A DNA stretch of 64,000 bases from Leptasterias polaris (GCA_037783415.1 JAZGTN010000029.1:1054001-1118000), one strand, 5' to 3'; positions 43,860 through 55,269 are shown, numbered from the stretch's first letter. The notes: generated from the letters alone by a model not told the origin. Numbers and translations are program-made.

Positions 43860-44198
43860 TTTACCGTCCTGAACTCATGTGCTGTCGGTGGATGTACTCG
43901 GAACACAAATAAGAATCCAGATGTGAGTTTTTTACCGATTTCCAAGAGATCCTGTCCAGAGAAGGGGGTGGGTTTCGTGACCAACACACGGAAAAACTTC
44001 ACGTTGACAAAATGGACAATGATTTGTAGTGCCCATTTTACAGACGACTGTCGGGATTCAACATCGCAACTAAAACAACAGGCTTACGCCAGGGTCAATT
44101 CCAACCATGAAAGCGCCAACTACAGTGCCATCACATGCTTCACAAACGGAGAGTCAGACTGGACAGGCACAGAAGCATCAAAACATATACTTCTGTAG
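43860..44198 (+). pseudogene. THAP-type zinc-finger exon of the Kolobok-like element
   Basis: The frame through 43878 reads C-A-V-G-G-C (Cys codons at 43878 and 43893), then 43 residues including F-L-P and a Trp, then I-C-S-A-H-F (Cys at 44025, His at 44034). That is the C-x4-C-x43-C-x2-H signature of THAP DNA-binding domains, which Kolobok and P-type transposases carry at the N-terminus. No ATG in this frame precedes the first Cys closely; the ATG at 43923 lies inside the domain. After the domain the frame runs to a stop at 44198 without other recognisable motifs. It is probably a transposase relic lacking its catalytic part. Confidence 0.65.
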
Positions 44199-44752
44199 TA
44201 GCATAATACTATATACAATAGTTTTAAATGTTTGTTGATAATAAATAGCCACAGGTTTCATTCAAACTGGTCATCACAATATCACATCAAGTTTGTGAAA
44301 AATGCAAAATTAAACAAGTGGTATTCACACCATCAGCACTGGTGTTTTGTGGTAGCACTTTGATGGCTTCGATAATCTGCTCATAAACACAGGGTGTTTA
44401 GATAATATTCCAAGTTAGCTGGTAGACAGTACAAACGAACTATTCAAACCTAATCTCCCCACTCCAAGTTGTGTATACAATTGGGCTTTGTTAAGATCTC
44501 GTTTGTACTCTTAACCTTTTGAGGAATCCTAGATGTATTACAACTAGATCATTTAAATAAAAAACAGTGACTGCTTAATTGGCAGTTTGAATTTTCTAGA
44601 TAAATGCTGTTTCCTACAGCGCCATTTCAAATGCTAATGGTACAAAGCCCAATTGTACACAGCTTGGAGTGGGGAGATTAGGTTTGAATAGTTCGTTTGT
44701 ACTGTCCACCAGCAAACTTGGAAGATTATCTAAACACCCTGTTACGTTGACG

Positions 44753-44968
44753 TTAATGGAAATATATAAGTTCGCGATCCTCGGCGGCCAGTGGCTCAAA
44801 CCTACATGTATATGGTTCGGCAACTCCCCCAGCTTCATCAACCCTTCGTCTTCGGAGGAGCTCCCTCAACCGTCAGAGCTATCCTCACTATCAATACTAT
44901 CATATGTATTTACTAATTCTTCTTCGTCTACACTATGTTCCTCCCACGATCCGCTAGTGTCTGACATT
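44753..44968 (-). pseudogene. Broken acidic ORF of the Kolobok-like element, copy 2
   Basis: On the minus strand it starts at the ATG near 44967 and is identical in protein sequence to the copy at 17068-17286 up to the shared TGA (44866-44868). It then continues with the Ser/Glu-rich and PY..RFEP-like segment to TAA at 44753. Because both copies carry the same stop, they descend from one already broken parent. Confidence 0.5.
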
Positions 44969-45279
44969 TTGTTTTCGTAACCGTGAAAATAGCTATAGAC
45001 GCGTACAATAAACACACTCCGCTGCGCGGGGGGTAAACAAGCCGTTTCCACTCATGTACGTCATCAAAGTCTATGGTATATTTTCATCACGTGACACGCT
45101 GTTTCCAAAAACTCGCTATGAGGAGGGGCTGAACGCTGGTCAAAATGACCCTTTTTTAAAATTACGCAACCACCGCTAAGGATTTTCTTTGAAATATACG
45201 TAATCATGAAACATAAATTGATTGGATTTCGGCAAAGTTTAAATTATCTTAGTGCCGTTGAAGTAGATCTTTAACAAAA

Positions 45280-47660
45280 AACATTGAAAAGGTCAAAAAC
45301 AGTGACACTATAGATAAAATAGCAAAAAAGCATCGTTCATGAAAGTTGCTGATGACAAATAAGAAGAAATTTAGGTAAGCAAAGAAAGGATCTGAACGGA
45401 CCTCACAGCCACAGCAAGGCTAACAACAGTACATGATTGGGATTACAGTTAGGGTCGGGTTACATTTAGGTATATGATGGGGCTACGTTAAGGTCCTTGG
45501 CTACAAACAGTGAGAAGCGAATTGCACGACTTACACAGCATAGTTCCTTGTGCGACTACATGATATATGATGAATAATGGTTATGACATAAATACATTTT
45601 TATGAATTTCACACTTGGCCAATCAATCAAGTCAGACAGCTTCTTGTCAAATTGTTATTGTTTTTTTAGTTCAAACTTTTCTCCACCGGAATTTTTCATT
45701 CAATGTCACACACAGTGTAATGTACACCTTCTCCAACCCCTTTAAATCGGTCCAAACCAGGCGCTGAATCTTAAAGTTGATGGATAAAATTACTCTTATG
45801 ATTTGAAATATATATATTTGTTTCATCTTTGTTCATACATTACCAATCTAGCTCAATTTACATTTCCCCTCAGTGCACTAGCACATCGTGAAATCCAATG
45901 AATTGAAACAGCCCTTGCGTCTGATTGAAAAATAAAAATATAAGACAGCAAAACCAGAATAATGGCAACAAGAACTCATCAATACAAAATTGAAACACAT
46001 TGAACAAATCTTTAACGACTGTTCTGATCGAGATGATTCAATTGAAACACCCTTTTACTTGCTCAAGAGAGTGATAATGTCTAATATGAGGACTCTACGG
46101 GGCCCTTGCCTTCTATTCAGACTACGATAAAATAAAAATGACGTTTAAAGGCGCGCAAGTCACTAATCTTTTAATCAAGTTATGACGCTGTTTCTAAAGA
46201 GCAGACGACAATGCAAGCAGTCCCGCTCGCTGAAAATCAGAAATGATGTTTTGTTTTGATGAGAATACGCAATAAAGGGATACTTTTTGGGTCGGATTGA
46301 AATGACAGAAATCAAAAGCCTTCCAGACAATAGGAAAGATTTGATTTTTTTTTCGAGGTGAGGGTTTATTCAAGGCTTGGTTGGCCTACACAAAGGGTTC
46401 GACACAAGATCGAACTCAAATGAGTTTTTTTTTCCAAGGATGAAATTTTTAAGAGGGGGCTACATTTATTGCAGGTTTTACTTGTTTTGTGTGCGTAATT
46501 ATTTGTTTACAGTAATGTTAATGTTATGCGCCCGAACAGTCTGGTCCCGGAGAGAGTGCAATATAAATTTGATAAATAATTATTATTACTATTAAGTAAA
46601 GGTCGGTTAAGAAATCGCCAGCTTTTAATTAAAAACATTCATGCGTAACGTGATTAACATTTAAAATTTTGGATAAGTCACAACGCAAGGCAAAGCATTA
46701 CAAATTAGCCTGTTTGCAGATGAACATGTTCGGGCTGGTGATCTATGGAGCCGTAGCTCCCCGTTATTAATTAACCCCGGGGCCCTCTTCATTAACCATC
46801 GGCCTGTCGTGCGTGAACGGCTTCATTACTAGACAGATAACGTTATTATCCTGTCATTTATGGAACGGGCAATGTGCATAATGTGAACTAATGTTGTCGT
46901 TATCGTTAAAAGGCAGAGGGTATACCTGTGGTACTTATCAAGTATCCCCAGTATTCTCACTTGGTGTATCCCAACAATACATAAAATAACAAACCTGTGA
47001 AAATTTGGGCTCAATTGGCCATCGAAGTCGCAAGAAAATAATGAAAGAAAAAACACCCTTGTTGTACGCAATGTGTGCTTTCAGATGCCCGAGAATGAAG
47101 CCTTTCTCAGATTCAATTGTTGTGTGTGAAAATGTTCCTCTTTTTCTAAAACTATATATCCTTAGGCTACTTCAAAGGGGTTGGTTTCTAACAAAGTTTT
47201 TTAGGATCATTAGTTTTCCAGCGCCCTTTACCAAGTAAGTTTTTGTGGTCATTAATTTGTTGAGTACTAACCAAAGGTGCACCTCCCTTAATAAATATAT
47301 CATATTAAAATAGAAAAAAATACGCTTTATTGCATTAGAGGGTTATAAAAAAAACAGAGGGATAAAACCCTTTTGTTAGTGATTGCTTGACTCTGATTTA
47401 CCTTCGGTTGTTTTTGTTTTTTTCAAAGTAGTTGGTGCAAGAATTCTAAGCACGTCTACTTTAACAAGTCGAGAGACGTAAACCTTCAGCACAAACGCGT
47501 CCATCCATTACGCGTGACATGATGATAACAAACAGTATACAAGACTTTTAGACTATGGGCCGTGGCTCTGAAATCCGTCCAGAAAACGATTCTTGTTCTC
47601 TCTGGAGGGGGTTTGAATAAAATATAGCCCAAGTTGTACATAATATGTGTCTAAGCAAGA
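45280..47660. other. AT-rich non-coding stretch
   Basis: No gene seen. A weakly duplicated 'attattattactatta' run lies near 46577. Frames at 46377-46595 and 46829-47071 are not recognisable. Confidence 0.4.
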
Positions 47661-48024
47661 ATCAAATTGTTCCCACGCTCAAATGTTGCACATTAATGTG
47701 TAATTTACGGACAAAATGTCACATTTTTCAACATAAAGAAAAACATAAGAAAAACAGCGCCCTCAATTGACCAAAAAAAGAGAGGCTTTCTCCAGCTAGG
47801 CACAGTTTACCCCCCAAAAAATTCACATTATGATGTGGAAACCCTTATAATTTTAAGATCATGTATGCTAAAAGCATTTCTAAACCTTTGTAAGTTTATA
47901 TCACTAATGGAACACTACTTTTCAACTGTACTTGGCGTTTATATTTGTGGTGGGGAGTAGGCTGAAATTGTTGAACACTATATACTTTTTTCCAGACAAT
48001 CAACAATTCCGATATGGGTAGGCC

Positions 48025-48429
48025 CTACATCATGTGTAAATAATCTGACTGGGGAGGGAGGGGTGGGTGGGGGGGCTGTCTTCTGTCTTGGCAAATAAAT
48101 AAGCATGCTATTTCATTCTGATTGGGGGAGGGAGGGAGGGTCTTGGCAAGTACAGCCCGTCTTTGTTTGGAAGAATCTGTAAAATACTGGTAGCACTTCC
48201 GATGAAAACCACCATCGTTAGGTACATGTATGGGTGCATCACCGCCATTTTCTTGCAAGAAACACCTCGCTATTTCAGCCGATTTCCCATCAAGATCCTT
48301 CCAAATCTGTACACACTGTCTGAATTTTGTCCACGATGTTTCAGTTATAGGTGTCAATGATTCAAGAACACCAGACAAATGGGCATAACACCGTAAATTA
48401 GAGTGCTTCTCTCTGTCTTTTTCCGTCAT
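48025..48429 (-). CDS. Transposon-associated Cys/His domain ORF (partial)
   Basis: The 134-codon frame opens MTEKDREKHSNLRCYAHLSG. It has a Trp-containing segment 'TSWTKFRQCVQIWKDLDG' (about 31-48) and a 'FHRKCYQYFTD' segment (75-85) with basic residues after it. Cys14, Cys39, Cys56, His76 and Cys79 could bind zinc. The 'yHrkCY-x-F(T)' pattern is one I associate with N-terminal domains of metazoan transposon-encoded proteins, from memory and not searched. The last 35 codons are Pro-rich and coincide with G-rich tracts on the plus strand, so the real exon probably ends near residue 95 at a GTACTT-like donor. Confidence 0.5.
   Translation of the reverse strand: MTEKDREKHSNLRCYAHLSGVLESLTPITETSWTKFRQCVQIWKDLDGKSAEIARCFLQENGGDAPIHVPNDGGFHRKCYQYFTDSSKQRRAVLAKTLPPSPNQNEIACLFICQDRRQPPHPPLPPQSDYLHMM
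48051..48143 (+). repeat. Two G-quadruplex-forming tracts
   Basis: GGGGAGGGAGGGGTGGGTGG (about 48051-48070, continuing in G's) and GGGGGAGGGAGGGAGGG (about 48125-48141) each contain four or more GGG runs with 1-base loops. They sit in the 3' part of the transposon ORF on the opposite strand. Confidence 0.75.
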
Positions 48430-48675
48430 GTTGCCAACATGACGATCAGCTGTGGGACAATATGTGTGAAGCTTTGTTTATGTACAGCGCATTTTATGGA
48501 TTTGCACAATATCGAGATTGCGCAGAATTTTGCTCAATCTTCTGATTGACCGCCCACTCTGTGAATGCAGAATGAGCAGCACAATCTTCAAACTGTGCAA
48601 ATAACTAAAATGCGCTACACTTCGACATGTCGCGTCGCAACGCGTCCCTTCGTACATCCGCACGTATCCATAAGA

Positions 48676-48725
48676 CCAATTTTGATTGGTCAGCTGCCCG
48701 ATGAGAACCCAAATTTCATTGGACA
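48676..48725 (-). promoter_or_regulatory. CCAAT-box cluster upstream of the transposon ORF
   Basis: On the minus strand, CCAAT occurs at about 48718 and 48687, with 'attgg' in the other orientation at about 48677, some 250 bases upstream of the ATG at 48429. It may be the promoter of the transposon gene. Confidence 0.35.
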
Positions 48726-48829
48726 ACCTACTCACGCCTGACTCAGTTACCGTATATCGTTACACAAATTAGGGCCATTTTTGTCGCCAAATTTAGAAAT
48801 AATGTGCAACATTTGAGCGTGGGAACAAG

Positions 48830-49500
48830 CAAAAATTGCAAGTTGGTACTATTATCTTCGTTTTTGAGTGGTTTTTGAGTAAACCCCCTGTTGAAGAGAA
48901 CAAGACTGCAAGATACGACTGGACGGCCCATGGTCTATTTAGCCGATTTCGATGCAACGAATTTGGCTTAAAGAAGGAGAAGGGGAAAAACAACAACAGG
49001 GTTTAGGCCGAGGACTATTTGGATTAGAGTAGGAAATAAGTTTGTGCATGGATGTCCCAAATTGCAATAGTTTGCGAACTGGATTGTATACGGTTGAACT
49101 ATTCGAAAAGCTTCAAGAGAATTTTGTTTTCATTTAAAAGCATTCAAATAACAGTAGGTTACCAAACGTTTTTGTTTTCATTTAGAAAAACTTCCAAATG
49201 ATCACATCTACTTCTGAAGATCAATTACCCGTATTTGTTTATTATTGTTATTTGTTCTATTGAATAGTTGAATTAAAGGAAACTTATTGTTTTGTCAGTA
49301 GACTGAGCAAGACTGGCGCATATCGCGATTGAAAACGAGAAAACTACTCGAACGAAGACTTTTTTTTCCCTGATGAAATTAAATCTTCTTTTTAACTTCT
49401 TTTAATACAAAATCTTAACTTCAACAATTCCCATAGCAATTTGTTATAAACACACATTTTAGTTTCACATAATACAAATAATTTATTAAATTAATATTGA
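48830..49500. other. Non-coding stretch
   Basis: AT-rich, no gene recognised. Confidence 0.4.
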
Positions 49501-49504
49501 AACA

Positions 49505-49910
49505 AAAATTAAACTTGGGACTAGGGTGCTTATTTCGATAATAATAAATAATAATATTAATAACTGGATTTATATAGCGCCAAATTACCAAATGATGCAA
49601 GGCGCTAAAAGGGGAAAAGAAAGACCAAAGTAATGAGGCCAACCTGCTACAAGTTGAAGAACAGGTGAGTCTTTAGACCCTTTATGAAGGACAAAACAGT
49701 CTTAGCGTTTTTAATTGGGACAGGAAGACCGTTCCATAGGCGGGAGGCAGCAGTGGAAAAAGCTCTCTCACCAGCTAGTTTGCGTGACTTGTTCACCACA
49801 AGGGAGATAGCATCACAGCTTTGAAGGGAGTATAGGCAGTCATGGATTTTAAAGAGTGAAGAGAGATAATCTGGAGCACTGTGATTTAATGATTTGTAGG
49901 TATGGACCAG
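49505..49910 (-). mobile_element. 5'-truncated LINE 3' end (CR1/L2-like)
   Basis: On the minus strand codons 49910 down to 49650 are fully open for 87 residues and end in TAG at 49647-49649. The protein is the classic C-terminus after a LINE reverse transcriptase: 'LNHSAPDYLSSLF', then 'GERAFSTAASRLWNGLP', then 'KTVLSFIKGLKTHLF'. It is followed by a 3' UTR containing 'gcgctatataaatccag' and an ATT/ATTATT tail, as LINE 3' ends often have. There is no 5' part, so it was truncated on insertion. No stop or frameshift is present in the retained part. Confidence 0.8.
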
Positions 49911-49989
49911 TGTGCGATAAACCTCATTTGCCAGTCACGCCCGAATGCGTGCAACCATTACATATAGGATTAATGGCAACATTAACGTC

Positions 49990-50210
49990 AGTTGGGCAAC
50001 TTCCGGGTCCCGTGAGTCCTGTCCCATTTCTGGGTCAATATGACCCGAAATCTGTGTCAAAATTACCTCAAAAATAGTTAAAACTGATGCAGAATTACAG
50101 ATAAACTCCCATTTTAAACAGTTTCCCGGTCGACTTGACCTAGTAATGGGCCAAGCTCCCATGACACCCGGAATCCGGATCAGTTCTGACACAGTCTGGA
50201 GTTATTCGAG
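49990..50210. repeat. TGACCCGG-type dispersed repeat, copy 5
   Basis: Contains 'acttccgggtcccgtgag', 'ttctgggtcaatatgacccg', 'cacccggaatccggatcag'. Its right end, in reverse complement, reads 'cactcgaataactcc', matching the 'cactctaaaaactcc'-type end of other copies. Confidence 0.55.
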
Positions 50211-50685
50211 TGTACACCAGTCCCTTGGCTTTGTGAATCATGTCCCTTAAGTAACAATAACGGTAGATGCACTTAAACATCAACTCCAAAGTGTAATCTA
50301 GCCATTTATCCGTGCCTGGTTTTCCCCTTGTAATTGACAGTCCGTAAAATGCTAGCATGCGACCCCGGAAAGAATTGTCCAAACGGTTTAAGTGATTAAC
50401 GCAATATTGAGTTCATGATGATTAGAATTACACCGTTATATTTAAAGGGTGCTTAAAGTTTTGTCTGTTTAAAACATCTCTGTTAGGAACTTCGGTCATG
50501 GTAGGGCAAGTTCAGGGTGATTCTTTTGTTTTTGTTCGAGTCTGTTTGAGTATATAGGCTCTATAGGTAACTTGAGACAGAGGGAAATTTAATAAAGCGT
50601 TACGGCAACGGAGTGTAAGTGGCACTTTATCATTTATCGTAATATGAAACCAGTAATCTACGTTGCGATTATTTTCAAACACTAC
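50211..50685. other. Non-coding stretch
   Basis: No gene recognised. Confidence 0.4.
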
Positions 50686-50689
50686 ATTA

Positions 50690-50870
50690 ACAGGTTTTTC
50701 GAATCCCGTCTGTTCACGATAAGACAATCAGGGACCTCTCCATCTTCTCCCAGTGTTTGGAATTCTTTTAGCGACGTCCCCATTTGTGTACAAAAAGGAA
50801 CAGAGGGCGTCCTCTGTCTGTCAAATCACCCCAGATCATGGCTTAACCCACAGGTAGACACGTTCAAAAA
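50690..50870 (+). repeat. GACGTCC-family repeat fragment
   Basis: Shares 'cccagtgtttggaattc', 'tagcgacgtccccat', 'tgtgtacaaaa', 'gaggacgtcctc'-like and 'ctgtcaaatcacc' with the copies at 8.7 and 43 kb. The 145-codon frame 50644-51081 runs over it and is not called as a gene. Confidence 0.5.
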
Positions 50871-51082
50871 TCCGCCTATCACAGCTGCAAGTTTTCCGTA
50901 TAGGCTAACTCATCATCGGTTACCATTTCTCTCGATATTTCACCATTTCTCGTCTCATCTCGGTAGTCAACCAGGTACGAACAAATCTGTCCGAAATATG
51001 TGGGTCAATCATCTCCTTGGAGGACCTCATCTTCCACTTATATTAGATTGCAAAGCTCTTCTGGCAGCAGATAGGGGGTAAA

Positions 51083-53345
51083 TAAGGCGCGCCAATTGAA
51101 AAACATTAAGGAAGTATACGGACTTTCAATTTCTGAGTACACACGTCAGGGGAAGATACCACACTTCCCATCTGTATTATAGATGAGATTACTAAACGAA
51201 AAGAGAGATTGTTGTACATCTTGAAGATGTGAGAGAGGAAATTAAAGACTATGAAAAGAAGCTAATGTGTGAGCTTCCCGTAGGTATTAAGACCGTGCTT
51301 TCGTGTACAAATACTCCCCCGCTCCCCACCACACCACAAACATAATGCTTGATTTTTACTCGCAATAACATGTTTGAAAAACGTTGAAATCGGACCCAAT
51401 TTCAAAAATTGCTCCCAGTACTAATTGTCGAGAGAAATATTATTTCCGTCTGAACTAGTACGGTACAAGGAGATTCTTCAGCGCCCCCCCCCCCCCCCCC
51501 CCCACCACCCATACTTCAAAATGTTTAGAAATTGTGTCTATTAGTAGCGCCCTAATTTGAGCAACTTCCTTCAACCTATGATAATTCACCGTATGGGGAC
51601 ACACACACACACCAGGGGACAAACTCCTCTACGGCACCGGCCCTGCAGGCTTGGGGCTCCGTCATCCATTTGGAGCAGTTTGCATTTCGCACCGTCCTTC
51701 AACATTAAACCGATCCCAAAGCCGGGGCTTGAAAGAATAGGGTCTGTGGCCACAATGGAAATGTTGGTGCATGCTACATGTGACCACTACGGTCTCCAAA
51801 AGTTTCTAAGAAAGTTTCGCAAGGCTTAATATACGTTCAAGAGAGCTATACAATGTTAAATCACCGTGCGGCAAAAGACAAGAAAGAAGAACACTAGAAG
51901 CTGCCAGGATTTGAGAAAGTAGCAAACAAAAAAAGATATATATATCATATAAAACATAATTTTAAAAATGTACTCGGGTTTCCACCGGAGAAAGGTGTTT
52001 ATTATGATCTTTCAAAAAAGGTAATTGTCAGTTCTGTTCACACTGAAATCAAATCCCAGCAAATATTAAACTCGGTAATATTTTTTGTCTTAATTAACTC
52101 GCGACTCCGTTTACCGGACGCATGGGAGACCGCGGCCGCCGTTCAGAGTCGGAACGATGAGCGCGACTTCTTGACTAATCAAGTCTTCGTGGACGGTTTG
52201 ATAACTCGGCGGGAGTACAGTTGACAGCTTGGTGTAACATGAGGGGGGTTAAATTCAAGCAATAACTATGATTGACAGGCTTGTAGTATATCCCTGAGAC
52301 TTGATCCTTGATTACTAGTGATATTCAATAAAAATGTATCCCGTTTCAAAAAGGTTTAAGCCAGCGTCCAAAAAAGAAAGAAGAAACAAAAAACGAATCC
52401 CTCCGTCAATAATTCCCTAGGCCAAGATTATGAGATATATAACTATATCCATGTTCAATTGCTTATTCTGTACTAGTATCTGAAATAATTTGCCACTTCA
52501 AAAAGTAGGCTAACTCACAGTCAAGTAATGGGCAAGAGAACGCTGATGGTGTGATGTTTGCTCGCAGTCTGGCTTGCAAACGAGCAGACCGCTACCACAG
52601 CAGGAACTGGCTTGCAAACAACCATACGCTGTCATTAGGGGATCTTGGCATGCCCTTGCCTAAAGCGTCCAAACAAGCACAACTTAGGACAAAGTTACCA
52701 AATGTCATTCATGGTTAAGTGCAACAGGGTACATTGGATTGCACGCTAGGTAGCAAAATGAGCAAGCTATTGCACATAGCAAAAATTACTATAGTAAAAA
52801 GGGCCATCCAAGAAGAATAAAAACAACGAAGAAGCAAACAAGGCAAATTAACCAACAAACGTCAACTGAAGAGACATCGTAGAAAAGCAATTCAATGTAC
52901 CGGCAAGCATGCGTCAGACTTGTTTTTAGCATACACAAACTAATCAGCATCATGACGAGAGGGGGCGTGGCGAGCATTCTTGTTGTCTGTTATGGCTGGC
53001 ACAACGCCACATTTAGAAGTAATATAAATGGGTTTTTACAAAATTAATGGCTTACGTAAAGTAGTAGTGTTCTTGTACAATGAAGGTAAAGTAGACAAAA
53101 CAACCGTACTGATCTATCCGTACAAAGCATTCCTGGCATGTCTTAAATGTTTTTGCTCAACGGTGATTTAACAATTTTCTTTCCCTTTTTTGCAGCTAAA
53201 CGAAAACACTTATTATTTTAACTATTTTTGGAAAGGCCTTCCTTATAGTCTCTGACGTATTACTTAATTCCGTTAATTCCGGGGAAAATACAAATAAAAT
53301 TACTGACGTAACCAATAATACGTGACTAGATTATACAGCAAAACC
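51083..53345. other. Non-coding stretch with a GC-rich island
   Basis: Contains a poly(C) run at 51484-51503 and a GC-richer island at 52095-52215 with one NotI site (gcggccgc near 52130). The island keeps an open plus-strand frame of about 45 codons, but it is not recognisable. The 62-codon minus frame at 52789-52977 is not a gene. Confidence 0.35.
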
Positions 53346-53351
53346 ACAGTT

Positions 53352-53705
53352 ACTTCAAAGGGTGTGTACAACATTGGGAAAATTGAAAATATAAATGTTC
53401 ACAGATTTGCACATAGGTAACTTACATTGTATAAAGATGGCCAGGGTGGAAAACTTCCCTTGAAATAGTTTTGCTTGAAATGCCATAGTTTTTAGGAAAT
53501 GAGTAAAACAGTCGTCTTTATCCTGCAGGATAAAATCTGAAGTTTGAAAAAAAGTGAAAACATATATGGTTTTTCACTGTTTTCTCATGACTCCGAAGAC
53601 CGATTGAGCTTAAACTTTCACAGGTTTGTTATTTCATTTGTATGTTGGGTCACATCAAGTGTGGATACAGGTCTTTGGCAATGTTGTACACACCCTTTCA
53701 GAGGA
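53352..53705. mobile_element. MITE with GGGTGTGTACAACATTG ends
   Basis: The left end (about 53356) reads AAAGGGTGTGTACAACATTG and the right end (about 53679-53701) is its near-perfect reverse complement. The interior has a small 'atcctgcaggat' palindrome and the words 'cgattgagcttaaactttcacaggtttgttatt'. I recall that inner part from an abundant echinoderm repeat. About 350 bp, non-coding. Confidence 0.7.
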
Positions 53706-53754
53706 TAAGACAGTGTCCCGATTGTACTGTCGTTAAAGTAGCGGCGCGTATACT

Positions 53755-53830
53755 CGCTAAAAACTCCGGGGTCAGAACTGACCCGGATTCTGGGTCCCAT
53801 AGGGGGCCACACCCACTTCCGGGACTTTAT
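53755..53830. repeat. TGACCCGG-type dispersed repeat, copy 6 (fragment)
   Basis: Starts 'ctaaaaactccggggtcaga' and continues 'actgacccggattctgggtc', then is cut off shortly before repeat copy B. Confidence 0.5.
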
Positions 53831-53851
53831 TGTTTTTATTGGTGAACACAA

Positions 53852-54233
53852 ACACCTAGCCAAATAGCATGCCAATTGTCTGGTTTCCATCGGGGTTGCT
53901 TTTCACTGAACAAAAATCCATCAAGGACCAGCTCTCCCGGTTTTCCCCTAGGAATTGTACAGCAATTACTTAGCCTTTGACCTTAATATTACCACTAATA
54001 GGTGAAATGAGCCATTTTGTATCAACTATAAATAGAGTCAAATATGGGCTAATTTCAAAGAAAATTCTGCTATAATTTATTTTTTATAGTCACAAGGGTC
54101 TATATCTAATGGTTTGGGCGATTTAAAAGTGATTATGTTCTCCCAAAAATTGTATTACACGCAAATAACAAACTCTCACTAAAAAAGGGCGCGATGGTGT
54201 AACCGTGTAATTTTTTGATGGTGTCACGGAGGG
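53852..54233 (+). repeat. Interspersed repeat, copy B
   Basis: Near-identical to 31710-32082 in the same orientation, with small insertions ('atagtcacaagg' and 'ttctcccaaaaattg') relative to copy A. Non-coding, class unknown. Confidence 0.75.
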
Positions 54234-54239
54234 TTAAAT

Positions 54240-55260
54240 AAGAACATGTCATGATTTTTCCATAACTTTTTATGATAACTTAAAATTTTCCCAGGATTCT
54301 AACACCGTGTGAACCCCAAGGTTGTCACGTGTTCAAGAAAACATCGCACAGTGGCTGTTCCTTGGATCTTGCACACAAGGAGGATTTCGTACAAGACTCT
54401 CTCACATGGTAACATTTCAGTTGGAAATAATATCTCAGGTCAGTGGAAACCGTAATGAAATTGATACGAACAAGTGAGCCTGTCAAACATCGTCAAGTTA
54501 TTGATTCGAATATTACACCATTATTGTGTCATGCCTTTTGTTGGTTTAATTTAACAACTGAGTTGTGTTTCAGCTTTCGTATCTCTCACCCTCAATCGTA
54601 AAACGATGGCTTGCGGCGTGACAAAGTTGCCCCGACGTTGAATTCATCAAAAGCTGCGATGCGGCCAGACATACAGCCGCAGTCGATCTTTAGATCAATA
54701 CACACAAGGCAGTGTGGATTCGAGTTTCAACATTCAGTTTGTGTGAACAAATGGGTGTTTACGCAATAAATTTTGCGTACAATTGTCAATACGGTCAGAC
54801 CTTAATGCGTCTACGTTAACATGTTGTGTAAACTACATCTTCAAACAACCAACCTGTAATGCCGGAGTCTTCGCGCGTTTTTCCCCCTTTCTTTCTACCC
54901 CTTTTTTCCATCCAGATATTGCACACAAGCTGCCTTTTCGTACCTAAAGCTTTATGTTGACTTATACATTGTTGATGTAAGTCTCCAATCAGGTTAGATC
55001 GCGGTAGAGTTACCAGCTGATGAAACAGGACTTTTCCGCCATTGTACAAATTATATTACCTAAAACTATAGTTACAGGTCGCGTTGGCCTATTTATGTAG
55101 TAAGACGCACATATCGTACTGTCTAGCCGCAACTCACCTCTGGTTCAACGAACCACATCTGGTTCAACGAACCACATCTTCATCCGTGAAGAAATAATTT
55201 CATATTTTTTGTCACCTTCTTATTACTTCACACACCATGCTTAAAGTCGTAATATTATTG
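54240..55260. other. Non-coding stretch
   Basis: A short direct doublet with unit ATCTGGTTCAACGAACCAC lies at 55138-55178; each unit folds on itself (GGTTCaacGAACC). No gene seen. Confidence 0.4.
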
Positions 55261-55269
55261 TATCATATC

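Larger units (their letters stand above)
43473..45270. mobile_element. Kolobok-like DNA transposon, copy 2 (with THAP exon)
   Basis: The ends read AGATCTACTTCAACG inward and are flanked by TTAA at 43469-43472 and 45271-45274. It is the reverse-orientation sister of the element at 16.77-18.28 kb, with 293 extra bases (43898-44190) holding most of the THAP exon. It has two convergent gene remnants: THAP on the plus strand and an acidic ORF on the minus strand. The internal inverted repeat is present (about 44395-44490 against 44645-44745). Flanks differ from those of copy 1, so the two are independent insertions and not a segmental duplication. Confidence 0.78.
47668..48827 (-). mobile_element. 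Degraded DNA transposon with a zinc-ligand-rich exon
   Basis: A perfect 28-base inverted pair, 47668-47695 and 48800-48827 (TGTTCCCACGCTCAAATGTT...), extends imperfectly to about 50 bases and brackets 1.16 kb. Between the arms lies a minus-strand ORF with a domain typical of transposon proteins, preceded by CCAAT boxes. No target duplication is clear, and the superfamily is unknown. The missing rest of the protein suggests internal deletion or an intron-split gene cut down to its first exon. Confidence 0.6.

Noticed and set aside
50644..51081. 145-codon plus-strand frame
   Set aside because: It crosses a GACGTCC-family repeat fragment and unrelated flanking sequence; no family recognised.
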